Shown here: piece by piece, positions 5,836 to 12,792 of the stretch
How positions within the stretch are numbered: position 1 is the stretch's first letter
Layout: each line of letters begins with the position of its first letter
From: Candidatus Magasanikbacteria bacterium CG1_02_32_51
Lineage (GTDB): Bacteria; Patescibacteriota; Patescibacteriia; Magasanikbacterales; UBA922
Direction of reading: 5' to 3'
DNA: 27,865 nt
NCBI GenBank assembly: GCA_001871435.1
Contig: MNVC01000026.1
Coordinates: 1 to 27,865 of the forward strand
Program-made: the position numbers and the translations under genes
The notes under the pieces: generated by a model
Seen by the model: only the letters and a program-made list of their open reading frames with translations
What the model was told of the DNA's origin: nothing
Database searches by the model: none

Positions 5836-6577
5836 TAATTTATTAAAATTAAATCCTGATGAATTTGAATTAGAATGTACAACTGTATGGGCTTTTCCTC
5901 GCAGAGGAAATTGGGCTACGCATAAATCTGATTGGCGTGGAAATTGGTCACCAGAAGTAGCTCGCAATCTTATTTTGCGTTACTCAAAAGAAAAAGATCA
6001 CTTGCTCGACTGCATGATTGGTGGAGGAACTACTGCAATAGAAGCAAAAATTTTAAATCGTCACATAACTTGTATTGATGTTAATGATGAGGCGTTAGAG
6101 AGAACAAAAAAATCTCTTGAATTTGAGGTTGATAATAAAGCGAAACAACGAGTGGTGAAATGTGATGCGAGGGATATGAGCTTTATTAAAGACAATGAAA
6201 TTGATTTTGTTTTAACTCATCCTCCGTATGTAGACATCATAAAATACAGTGGGGGTAAAATTAAAGAGGACTTATCAGGTATTCACGACATTGACGTTTT
6301 TGTTGATGAAATAGAAAAAGTTGCTAAAGAGTTGTTTAGAGTTTTAAAGAAAGGAAAATATTGTGCAATTTTGATGGGAGATACACGCAGAAATAAAATG
6401 TATCAACCTCTTGCGTTTAAGGTGATGCAGAAATTTTTAGATGTAGGTTTTGTTTTGAAAGAAGACATAATCAAACGACAGTTTAATTGCAAAGCAACGG
6501 GGTTTTGGGTGACAAAATCAAAAGAATCAAATTTCTTATTGATAATGCACGAACATCTGTTTGTGTTTCAAAAATAA
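5825..6577 (+). CDS. Second DNA methyltransferase of the island (THPPY type)
   Basis: A 250-residue Rossmann methyltransferase. The N-terminus carries VWAFPRRGNWATH (21-33) and RGNWSPEVARNLILRYS (38-54), then SAM motif I LDCMIGGGTT (61-70), the acidic strand-2 end CIDVN and catalytic THPPY (131-135). The C-terminal half has a VLKKGKYCAILMGDTRR block and ends LLIMHEHLFVFQK. The pattern belongs to the N4-C/N6-A DNA methylases; whether the target is cytosine or adenine cannot be told from HPPY. DpnII-type systems also carry two methylases, one acting on single-stranded DNA, so a similar division of labour is possible. Its start overlaps the endonuclease end. Confidence 0.85.
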   Translation: MKNDNLLKLNPDEFELECTTVWAFPRRGNWATHKSDWRGNWSPEVARNLILRYSKEKDHLLDCMIGGGTTAIEAKILNRHITCIDVNDEALERTKKSLEFEVDNKAKQRVVKCDARDMSFIKDNEIDFVLTHPPYVDIIKYSGGKIKEDLSGIHDIDVFVDEIEKVAKELFRVLKKGKYCAILMGDTRRNKMYQPLAFKVMQKFLDVGFVLKEDIIKRQFNCKATGFWVTKSKESNFLLIMHEHLFVFQK

Positions 6578-6582
6578 ATTTT

Positions 6583-8025
6583 ATGGACATTATAGATATA
6601 AACAAATACACATTAAAGAATTTAAACAAAATAAACATTATTCTTGGTAAAAATGGATGTGGAAAAAGTACCTTAATCAGAAAAGTTGAACAAGGGATTT
6701 CTTTGAAATCTGAAATTTATGGAAAAAGTAAATATATAACTCCAGAGCGAGGAGGATCTTTAGTATATGAAGCTGGTATAGAACAAAATTTAACAAACGA
6801 CACAAATTGGCTTTCGGATCAAAGACGAAGAAACCAAACAATAAATTTTAGACAACAAAGTATTGCTCAGTACAAAAAACTAGAGCTTCTTGTGTTGAGA
6901 GAGATTGAGGGAAGTAAACGGTCTGATGTAGATTATAATTTTGATATTTATCTTAAAAAGATTAACACTTTGCTTGATAATATAGAGATTAAAAGAAACG
7001 ATACAACTTTTAAGATATACAAAAAAGGAACAGAGACAGAGTTAACTGCTGAAGGTATCAGTAGTGGGGAAAGTGAGCTTATTTCTTTAGGGATTGAATG
7101 TTTAGTTTTTAGTAAAGAATGTATTCCAGAAAAAGAAAATTTCCTTTTTCTGGATGAACCAGATGTACATTTACATCCTGATTTACAAGTCAGGCTAATG
7201 CATTTTTTGAAAGACCTAGTTTCTGAAAATACTTTCTTTAAAGTTTTAATAGCTACACATAGTACAGCAATTTTAGGAGCTCTTGAATCCTACACTGATA
7301 CTCATCTAGCTTTTTTATCTTCCGACCAAAAAGAAGTAGAATTTCACACAATATCAGAAACTTATAAAAAAGTACTCCCTGTTTTTGGTGCTCACCCGTT
7401 ATCAAATATATTCAATCAAGCTCCTATTTTATTAGTCGAAGGTGAAGATGATGAGAGAATTTGGCAACAAGCAGTTAGATCTTCTATTGGGAAAATTAAA
7501 ATTTATCCTTGTTCCGTAGATAGTATTACAAACATGAATGATTTTGAATTAGAGGCACAAAAAATTATTCAAAATGTTTATGACAATGCTAAGGGGTATT
7601 CATTGAGAGATAAAGATGACACCACAGATGAAATTAGTGATTTACCTCAAATTACAAGAATGAAATTATTATGTAGAAATGCTGAAAATCTGTTATTGAC
7701 TGATGAAGTATTAGATTTTCTGGGCATTACTTGGGATGAATTAAAACAAAAACTTGATAAGTGGATTGAAGTTAATGACCAACATATACACTATGAGTTT
7801 GTAAAAAAATTTAAGGAAAAGGGTTTTGATCGAAAACAATATAACCTCAAAGAAATAAGAAATGATTTGATGGGTATTATTGGAAGTTCTAAGCCATGGG
7901 AAATTGCCGTTGGTAAAACAATTGCGAATTTAAATTGGAGTGATAGTAGTAATTTTATTGAGGAAGGGAAAATTTATTCATTTCTCGGAGAGAAATTAGT
8001 TAAAAATTTAATTCCAAAAGTCTAA
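6583..8025 (+). CDS. OLD-like AAA ATPase with TOPRIM-like C-terminal domain
   Basis: A 480-residue SMC/ABC-type ATPase. Walker A is GKNGCGKST (22-30), the signature loop ISSGES (159-164), Walker B FLFLDEPDVHLHPD (187-200) and the H-loop ATHST (224-228). The C-terminal part carries ILLVEGEDDE (282-291) and RDKDD (342-346), matching the Glu and DxD metal sites of TOPRIM nucleases in OLD-family proteins. No UvrD-like helicase (GajB) follows, so it is not a canonical Gabija pair. ATG 6583 lies 5 bp after the methylase stop and directly precedes the conserved first strand. As the last gene of the operon it may add nuclease or sensing activity; nuclease function is inferred. Confidence 0.8.
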   Translation: MDIIDINKYTLKNLNKINIILGKNGCGKSTLIRKVEQGISLKSEIYGKSKYITPERGGSLVYEAGIEQNLTNDTNWLSDQRRRNQTINFRQQSIAQYKKLELLVLREIEGSKRSDVDYNFDIYLKKINTLLDNIEIKRNDTTFKIYKKGTETELTAEGISSGESELISLGIECLVFSKECIPEKENFLFLDEPDVHLHPDLQVRLMHFLKDLVSENTFFKVLIATHSTAILGALESYTDTHLAFLSSDQKEVEFHTISETYKKVLPVFGAHPLSNIFNQAPILLVEGEDDERIWQQAVRSSIGKIKIYPCSVDSITNMNDFELEAQKIIQNVYDNAKGYSLRDKDDTTDEISDLPQITRMKLLCRNAENLLLTDEVLDFLGITWDELKQKLDKWIEVNDQHIHYEFVKKFKEKGFDRKQYNLKEIRNDLMGIIGSSKPWEIAVGKTIANLNWSDSSNFIEEGKIYSFLGEKLVKNLIPKV

Positions 8026-8044
8026 GGGAGTCCCACTCGCATCC

Positions 8045-8070
8045 CTCTCCTCCTTTTAAGAGAGTTTTTT
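8045..8070 (+). terminator. Weak intrinsic terminator of the defence operon
   Basis: CTCTC (8045-8049) pairs with GAGAG (8060-8064) across a 10-nt loop, followed by six T and a further T-run. The stem is short, so termination may be partial. Confidence 0.5.
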
Positions 8071-8120
8071 GTTTTTAGATTACATGTTATAATAAATCTA
8101 TAAAATATAACTAAAATATT

Positions 8121-8984
8121 ATGCGTCCACAAAATCTCAAAACAAAAATATTTCTAGATAGTGGTAATCCTGTAGAAACCAGAGAAGCAATAAAATTCCT
8201 TGGTTTTCTCGATGGACAAACTACTAACCCAAGTCTGATTGCTAAGAATCCAGAACTACAAGCCAAAATTTCTAGAGGACAAAAACTTAGTTCAGAAGAA
8301 GTAAAGACCTTTTATAGAAGTGTAATTGAAGAAATTAAGGTTATGGTTTCAGATGGATCAATTTCTATAGAAGTTTACGCTGACAAAAATACCTCTAAAG
8401 AAAAAATAATAGAACAAGCAAGAGAAATGAACAAATGGATTCCTAATGCTCATATTAAATTGCCAATTACTGAAGCTGGTTTACTGGCTGAACATGATTT
8501 ACTCAAAGAAGGATTTCGTGTCAACATGACTTTGTGCTTTTCGCAAGAACAGGCTGGGGCAGTATACAATATGAGTCTAGGATCTAAAAAAGGAAATGTT
8601 TTTCTATCACCTTTTATTGGTAGATTAGACGATAAAGGACAAAACGGTCTTAGTTTGATAGAAAACATTCAAAAGATTTATAGTAAAGGTGATGGACATG
8701 TAGAAGTACTGGCGGCTAGTATTCGTAGTTATGAACATTTTTTGGCTTGTTTAGCTCTTGAAGTTGATATAATTACTGCACCTCTAAAAATTCTTGAAGA
8801 ATGGTGGAAACGAGACCTAGAGATACCAAGTAAGGATTTTGTTTATAACAAAAAAGATTTGAGTAACATTCCTTTTGAAGATATTTCACTTGACAAAAAT
8901 TTTATAAATTATAATTTGCAACATGATTTGACTGACGCTGGATTGGACAAATTTGTAAGTGATTGGAAGACATTGATTGCATAG
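8121..8984 (+). CDS. tal: Transaldolase
   Basis: A 287-residue TIM-barrel transaldolase transferring a dihydroxyacetone unit between sugar phosphates in the non-oxidative pentose phosphate pathway. FLDSG (11-15), TTNPSLI (34-40), the Schiff-base lysine K113 in HIKLPIT, VNMTLCFS (134-141), SPFIGRLDD (163-171) and LAASIRS (197-203) follow the family order. Length lies between the short TalC/FSA type (about 220) and the classical TalB type (about 315). There is no transketolase nearby. A 9-bp-stem terminator follows, so it forms its own transcription unit. Confidence 0.92.
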   Translation: MRPQNLKTKIFLDSGNPVETREAIKFLGFLDGQTTNPSLIAKNPELQAKISRGQKLSSEEVKTFYRSVIEEIKVMVSDGSISIEVYADKNTSKEKIIEQAREMNKWIPNAHIKLPITEAGLLAEHDLLKEGFRVNMTLCFSQEQAGAVYNMSLGSKKGNVFLSPFIGRLDDKGQNGLSLIENIQKIYSKGDGHVEVLAASIRSYEHFLACLALEVDIITAPLKILEEWWKRDLEIPSKDFVYNKKDLSNIPFEDISLDKNFINYNLQHDLTDAGLDKFVSDWKTLIA

Positions 8985-9008
8985 ATTTGGAAAAGATTAC
9001 ACAGACTA

Positions 9009-9036
9009 AAAAACAGGCTTGAAACCTGTTTTTGTA
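9009..9036 (+). terminator. Intrinsic terminator of the transaldolase gene
   Basis: AAAAACAGG (9009-9017) pairs with CCTGTTTTT (9025-9033) around loop CTTGAAA. The right arm ends in a T-run. Confidence 0.85.
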
Positions 9037-9070
9037 TTTATAAAATACACTTGTTATATTAAGCTAAAGA

Positions 9071-9099
9071 TTGACAAAAAAACAATTATTGGATATAAT
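9071..9099 (+). promoter_or_regulatory. Consensus sigma70 promoter of the tRNA cluster
   Basis: TTGACA (9071-9076), exactly 17 bp, then TATAAT (9094-9099): both hexamers are perfect. The first tRNA begins 28 bp downstream, as expected for a strong stable-RNA promoter. Confidence 0.9.
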
Positions 9100-9126
9100 T
9101 GTAGCCGTCCGTTAGTTCTATTGTAT

Positions 9127-9198
9127 GCGGATGTCGTATAATGGTTATTATCTCGGCCTTCCAAGTCGATGACGCCGGTTCGATTCCGGTCATCCGCT
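9127..9198 (+). tRNA. tRNA-Gly (anticodon TCC)
   Basis: Acceptor GCGGATG pairs with CATCCGC. The anticodon loop CTTCCAA gives TCC, reading GGA/GGG. The T-arm is GCCGG-TTCGATT-CCGGT. The discriminator is T; CCA is not encoded. First gene of a three-tRNA cluster. Confidence 0.94.
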
Positions 9199-9280
9199 CT
9201 CGTCTTTGTTCTTTTTAGACTATGGTCGAGTAAGCTATATTACAAAAGTTATAGAGTTTTATCAAAGTCAAATTTTATAT

Positions 9281-9354
9281 AGCGGGATAGAGCAGCCAGG
9301 AAGCTCGTCGGGCTCATAACCCGAAGGTCGCCGGTTCAAATCCGGCTCCCGCAA
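9281..9354 (+). tRNA. Initiator tRNA-fMet (anticodon CAT)
   Basis: Aligning with bacterial initiator tRNA gives A1-GCGGGA and TCCCGC-A72-A73, so pair 2-71 is G-C and position 1-72 is an A/A mismatch. The anticodon stem has the three consecutive G-C pairs of initiators (TCGGG-CTCATAA-CCCGA). The unpaired 1-72 and the GGG/CCC stem mark it as an initiator rather than an elongator. In most bacteria the mismatch is C1/A72, so A1/A72 is a small oddity. CCA is not encoded. Confidence 0.93.
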
Positions 9355-9407
9355 CAAAAGTATTTACATTTTTTGTAAATATATGCTAAAATATATTTCG
9401 CAAAAAT

Positions 9408-9480
9408 GCGGTAGTAGTTCAGTTGGTAGAACATTTCCTTGCCAAGGAAGAGGTCGCCGGTTCGAATCCGGTCTGCCGCT
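9408..9480 (+). tRNA. tRNA-Gly (anticodon GCC)
   Basis: Acceptor GCGGTAG pairs with CTGCCGC (one T-G). The anticodon loop TTGCCAA gives GCC, reading GGC/GGU. The T-arm is GCCGG-TTCGAAT-CCGGT. The discriminator is T9480. A terminator follows 8 bp later. Together with the TCC isoacceptor it covers all Gly codons. Confidence 0.94.
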
Positions 9481-9487
9481 CATAGAT

Positions 9488-9515
9488 AAATATCAGTCTA
9501 AAGGCTGATATTTTT
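9488..9515 (+). terminator. Terminator of the tRNA cluster
   Basis: AAATATCAGTC (9488-9498) pairs with GGCTGATATTT (9503-9513, one T-G) around loop TAAA, and the right arm ends in five T. Confidence 0.85.
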
Positions 9516-9590
9516 GTTTGAAATAATGTTCATTTGAATCTTTCAAAAAATCCTAAAATAAAAATTATACACAGGTTTGGTCTAAAAAAG

Positions 9591-9619
9591 TGGACTTTTT
9601 TTTTATTTTTGTGTATAAT
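9591..9619 (+). promoter_or_regulatory. Promoter of the structured RNA
   Basis: TGGACT (9591-9596), a 17-bp spacer and a perfect TATAAT (9614-9619). The -35 matches four of six positions. Transcription would begin near 9626. Confidence 0.6.
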
Positions 9620-9625
9620 GTTTTT

Positions 9626-9780
9626 ATTACTTAATTGTATTGTGAAAAAGGTTAATACCTCTCACAACTCGTATTTAGTAATATTGAAGTAATAATACTT
9701 CAAACAAAGGGTTATTAATTATTTTAGCCCTATCTGTATGGCCACAGAAACTCCTCTTTTTCGGGGGGTTTTTGTTTTTT
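9626..9780 (+). ncRNA. Candidate structured small RNA, about 150 nt, with its own promoter and terminator
   Basis: Between the promoter (9591-9619) and a terminator there is no convincing reading frame, but there are four successive hairpins. They are TTGTGA/TCACAA with inner AGGT/ACCT (9640-9667), perfect TTGAAGTA/TACTTCAA (9684-9703), AGGGTTA/TAGCCCT (9708-9731) and TCTGT/ACAGA (9733-9748). The last arm runs into the terminator hairpin AAACTCCTC/GGGGGGTTT (9748-9771), followed by T-rich DNA. A separate promoter-like pair (9793-9821) sits in front of the next gene, so this looks like an independent transcript rather than a leader. I do not recognise it: it lacks the 4.5S SRP core and does not obviously fold like 6S, tmRNA or RNase P RNA. 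Confidence 0.6.
9748..9780 (+). terminator. Terminator of the structured RNA
   Basis: Nine-pair stem AAACTCCTC (9748-9756) with GGGGGGTTT (9763-9771), including two T-G pairs, loop TTTTTC, then a long T-tract interrupted once by G. Confidence 0.8.
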
Positions 9781-9792
9781 TATCTATATTAC

Positions 9793-9821
9793 TTGCAGTA
9801 GTAGTTTAATTTTGTTAAAAT
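9793..9821 (+). promoter_or_regulatory. Promoter candidate of the dTTP gene run
   Basis: TTGCAG (9793-9798), 17 bp, then TAAAAT (9816-9821) with an extended TGn (9813-9815). The gene start is 26 bp downstream. Confidence 0.5.
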
Positions 9822-9846
9822 TCAACTATATTTTTAATTTTTTCTT

Positions 9847-10329
9847 ATGCTCACAAAATCACGCCAAGACTTTATTTCTTGGGATGAATGTTTTATGCGT
9901 ATAGCACATGTCATAGCTTTGCGATCCAAAGATCCTTCCACACAAGTGGGGGCTGTAATAGCTGACAGAGATAATGTTGTTATTGGTCTTGGTTACAATG
10001 GTTTTCCTAGAGGTATTGATAGTGACAAGTTACCTTGGGATAGAGAAGGTGAAAATTTGTCTGACACTAAATATGCTTATGTCTGTCATGCAGAAGAAAA
10101 TGCAATTTACAATTCTAGTAAACAACCAAAAAATTGTAAACTGTATTGTTCTTTATTTCCTTGTAATGAATGTGCCAAAGCTATTGTCCAAAATGGTATT
10201 ATAGAAATTATTTTTGAAAGTGACAAATATCATGATGATGATATTTTTCTAGCTTCACGCAGAATTCTTGATACAGCTGGAGTTGTTTGTCGTCAATTTA
10301 TTTCAGAAGAAACAAAAAATAAAGAATAA
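9847..10329 (+). CDS. dCMP deaminase
   Basis: A 160-residue cytidine/deoxycytidylate deaminase-family zinc enzyme converting dCMP to dUMP, the substrate of thymidylate synthase. Zinc and catalytic residues are H81 and E83 in CHAEENAI and C106 and C109 in PCNEC. The substrate-loop sequences DPSTQVGAVI (29-38) and GYNGFPRGID (49-58) are typical of dCMP deaminases rather than tRNA or riboflavin deaminases. It is the first gene of a six-gene plus-strand run for dTTP synthesis; the next gene starts 5 bp downstream. Confidence 0.93.
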   Translation: MLTKSRQDFISWDECFMRIAHVIALRSKDPSTQVGAVIADRDNVVIGLGYNGFPRGIDSDKLPWDREGENLSDTKYAYVCHAEENAIYNSSKQPKNCKLYCSLFPCNECAKAIVQNGIIEIIFESDKYHDDDIFLASRRILDTAGVVCRQFISEETKNKE

Positions 10330-10334
10330 AAAAT

Positions 10335-10895
10335 ATGTCAAAAATAATTTTGGGTTTTGTGGGTGATCTGGCTGCTGGCAAAGGAACTGTGGCTAAGTAT
10401 TTGCAAGAAAAATATCATTGTAATACTTATAGATTTTCTACCATGCTTAGAGATATTCTAGACAGAATTTATGTGGAAAAAAGTAGAGAAAACTTACAAC
10501 TTATTTCCAAAGTCATCCGTGAAAATTTTGGACAAGATGTCATGAGCACAGTCATTGCCAAAGATGTAGAATTGGATAATAATGAATTGGTTATTGTTGA
10601 TGGTATTAGAAGACCAACGGATATTATATATTTGCAAAATTTATTAGGTTTTCATCTTATCTATATTACAGCTCAAACAAAAACTCGTTGGGAGAGAATG
10701 ACAAAACGTCAAGAAAATCCTGATGAAAAAGATAAAACTTTTGAACAATTTTTGCTTGATGAACAAGCCGAAGCTGATATCTTGATAAAAGAATTGGGAA
10801 ATAAGGCAGAAAAAACAATAAATAATGATGGTACAGTTGAAGAATTATATAATAAAATAGAAAATATTATAAAAGACTATGGATATAAAAATTAA
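10335..10895 (+). CDS. P-loop (deoxy)nucleoside monophosphate kinase-like protein
   Basis: A 186-residue AAA/adenylate-kinase-like P-loop protein. Walker A is GDLAAGKGT (10-18), followed by TYRFSTMLRDIL, typical of an NMP-binding helix. VIVDGIRRPTD (about 87-97) supplies the Walker B/DGxR segment, and RWERMTKRQENPDE resembles a lid. The family includes dephospho-CoA kinase and phage-type dNMP kinases; the context between dCMP deaminase and dUTPase favours a deoxynucleotide kinase. The exact substrate is uncertain. It overlaps the dUTPase gene by 17 bp, so the two are probably translationally coupled. Confidence 0.7.
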   Translation: MSKIILGFVGDLAAGKGTVAKYLQEKYHCNTYRFSTMLRDILDRIYVEKSRENLQLISKVIRENFGQDVMSTVIAKDVELDNNELVIVDGIRRPTDIIYLQNLLGFHLIYITAQTKTRWERMTKRQENPDEKDKTFEQFLLDEQAEADILIKELGNKAEKTINNDGTVEELYNKIENIIKDYGYKN

Positions 10896-11313
10896 GCGTA
10901 TTGATAAGAGTTTACCTTTGCCAGAATATAAGACAGTAGGATCAATTGCTTTTGATTTATATTCTCGTGAAGAAATAAAAATAGAAGCAAAATCTTTGGC
11001 TCTCTTACCAAGTAATTTTATTATACAAACTCCAGAAAGTCATGGACTTATTTTGTCGGCTCGCTCTAGTCTGGCCAAGAAAAAAGGTCTGATGCTTGCT
11101 AATGGCGTAGGTACCATTGATAGGGATTATTGTGGTGAAAATGATGAAATACTTATTTCTGTCTATAATTTTACAGACAATCAAGTGCTTGTTGAAAAAG
11201 GTGAACGCGTGGCTCAAGGTATGTTTGTGCGTATTGATCAAGGAAATTGGAATGAGGTAGATAAAATGGCAGAAAATGATAGGGGAGGTTTTGGGAGTAC
11301 AGGTTCATTCTGA
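10879..11313 (+). CDS. dut: dUTP diphosphatase (trimeric dUTPase)
   Basis: A 144-residue trimeric dUTPase hydrolysing dUTP to dUMP, which keeps uracil out of DNA and feeds ThyA. All five motifs are visible in order: GSIAFDLYS (21-29), ARSSLAKK (61-68), GVGTIDRDYCGE (76-87), RVAQGMF (110-116) and RGGFGSTG (135-142). The third motif holds the catalytic Asp and the base-stacking Tyr. Motif 2 reads ARSS where PRSG or ARSG is usual. dCTP deaminases share the fold, but the intact C-terminal RGGFGSTG favours dUTPase. A short 11-nt tandem repeat follows the stop codon. Confidence 0.92.
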   Translation: MDIKIKRIDKSLPLPEYKTVGSIAFDLYSREEIKIEAKSLALLPSNFIIQTPESHGLILSARSSLAKKKGLMLANGVGTIDRDYCGENDEILISVYNFTDNQVLVEKGERVAQGMFVRIDQGNWNEVDKMAENDRGGFGSTGSF

Positions 11314-11357
11314 CGCGGATTTGTACGGATTTTTACGCGGATATAAACGCGAAAATT
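11313..11357. repeat. Degenerate 11-nt tandem repeat (ACGCGGAT type) before thyA
   Basis: ACGCGGAT (11313-11320), TACGGAT (11324-11330), ACGCGGAT (11335-11342) and ACGCG (11347-11351) recur with a period of about 11 nt between dut and thyA. The GC-rich units stand out in AT-rich surroundings. Confidence 0.55.
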
Positions 11358-11383
11358 TTTTTAATAAAGTTTAATTAGAGAAT

Positions 11384-12256
11384 ATGAAAGCATATCTAGA
11401 CATTGTCAAAAAAATATTGAATGAAGGAATAGAAAAGACAGACCGAACAGGTACTGGAACTATTTCTATACCAGGAATTATTTTTGAACATGATATGACT
11501 AAGGGCTTTCCTTTGCTTACTACCAAAAAAATGCCTTTCAAAATTATTGCTACAGAATTAGAATTTTTTATCAAAGGTTTTACTGATAAAAAGTGGTTAA
11601 TTGATAGAGACTGTCATATTTGGGATGAATGGGCCAATCCAGAAAAAGCTCCTTATGGCCATGATGAAGTCAATAAAAAAAGAATGTTAGAAGAAAGAGA
11701 TTTGGGTCCAGTCTATGGCTTCCAGTGGCGACATTTTGGTGCTCCTTATTATAACTATGATAATGATTATTCTGGTCAGGGTTTTGATCAATTGCAATAT
11801 GTTGTGGATAATTTGAAAAATAAACCTGATGATAGAAGAATGGTAGTCAGTGCTTGGAATCCAGCTGTGGCTAGTAAAATGGCTCTACCTCCTTGTCATT
11901 ATGCTTTTCAAATAACAGTAACTGATAACAAAGTAAATCTTCTGTGGAATCAAAGATCTGTGGATACTATGTTGGGTTTGCCTTTTAATATCGCTAGTTA
12001 TGCCATTTTACTTCATTTGTTGGCCAAAGAGTCTGGTTTGGGAGAAGGAAGACTTGTTGGCTTTCTTGGTGATACTCATATTTATAAAAATCATCTAGAA
12101 AGAGCCAAAGAACAACTGAGTCGTGATTCAAATAAATATGCTTTATCAAAATTAGAAACAATAAAATTTACTTCAATTTTTGATTGGCAAGCTGAAGATA
12201 CTAAAGTTGTTGGTTATGAAAGTTTTGATAGAATAAAATTTGATATTGCGGTTTAA
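11384..12256 (+). CDS. thyA: Thymidylate synthase (ThyA type)
   Basis: A 290-residue ThyA-type synthase making dTMP from dUMP with methylene-tetrahydrofolate. Markers are RTGTGT (21-26), GFPLLTTKKM (41-50), the RWHxF-like GFQWRHFG (112-119), catalytic C171 in LPPCHYAFQ, RSVDTMLGLPFNIASYA (191-207) and GDTHIYKNH (229-237). Length is that of standard ThyA. DHFR follows 12 bp downstream, which regenerates the folate it consumes. There is no sign of a flavin-dependent ThyX. Confidence 0.97.
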   Translation: MKAYLDIVKKILNEGIEKTDRTGTGTISIPGIIFEHDMTKGFPLLTTKKMPFKIIATELEFFIKGFTDKKWLIDRDCHIWDEWANPEKAPYGHDEVNKKRMLEERDLGPVYGFQWRHFGAPYYNYDNDYSGQGFDQLQYVVDNLKNKPDDRRMVVSAWNPAVASKMALPPCHYAFQITVTDNKVNLLWNQRSVDTMLGLPFNIASYAILLHLLAKESGLGEGRLVGFLGDTHIYKNHLERAKEQLSRDSNKYALSKLETIKFTSIFDWQAEDTKVVGYESFDRIKFDIAV

Positions 12257-12268
12257 TCTAAAATATTT

Positions 12269-12739
12269 ATGCTTTCAATTATCGTCGCTATTTCACAAAA
12301 TAATTGCATTGGCAAAAACAATGCTTTGCCTTGGGATATTCCAGAAGATTTAAAACATTTCAAAGATATTACCAATGGACATGCCGTACTTATGGGCCAA
12401 AATACTTGGGAATCAATTCCTGAAAAATTTCGTCCATTACCAAATAGGAAAAACATTGTAGTTACAAGAGAAAAGGATTATAAAGTTCCAGAAAATGTAG
12501 AAGTATATAATTCTCTTGATGAGGCTTTGGAAAAATATAAAACGCAAGATTTGTTTGTGGTTGGTGGGGCGAGTATTTATGCACAAACAATTACTAAAGC
12601 AAATAAATTATTTATTACTGAAGTTCATCAATTTGTAGATGGGGATACTTTTTTTCCTGAGATTGATAAAAATGTTTGGCAAGAAGCTAGGCGTGAAGAT
12701 TGTAATGGTTTTAGTTTTGTTCAGTACTCTCATAAATAA
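12269..12739 (+). CDS. folA: Dihydrofolate reductase
   Basis: A 156-residue DHFR reducing dihydrofolate produced by ThyA. The first strand LSIIVAISQNNCIGKNNALPWDIPEDLKHFK carries the active-site acid (PEDL) and the Trp of the mobile loop. LMGQNTWESIP (41-51) and FVVGGASIYAQ (95-105) are the NADPH-binding signatures. ThyA and FolA are co-oriented and almost contiguous, a common pairing. Confidence 0.96.
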   Translation: MLSIIVAISQNNCIGKNNALPWDIPEDLKHFKDITNGHAVLMGQNTWESIPEKFRPLPNRKNIVVTREKDYKVPENVEVYNSLDEALEKYKTQDLFVVGGASIYAQTITKANKLFITEVHQFVDGDTFFPEIDKNVWQEARREDCNGFSFVQYSHK

Positions 12740-12792
12740 GTAGAGATAAAATAGAGATACAATTGAGATAATTTTTTTAAAGAAAATAGTTT

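Noticed and set aside
6487..6582. Upstream extension of the AAA/TOPRIM ATPase
   Set aside because: It overlaps the methylase coding end and encodes no conserved sequence; ATG 6583 starts the conserved first strand 5 bp after the methylase stop.
6583..8025. Gabija (GajA) call
   Set aside because: The ATPase-TOPRIM layout fits broadly, but no GajB-type helicase follows and the context is a restriction-modification operon.
8026..8060. Direct repeat of the tRNA-Ala 3' end as an attR site for the defence island
   Set aside because: I compared the tRNA 3' segment with the sequence after the operon and saw no match beyond a few bases.
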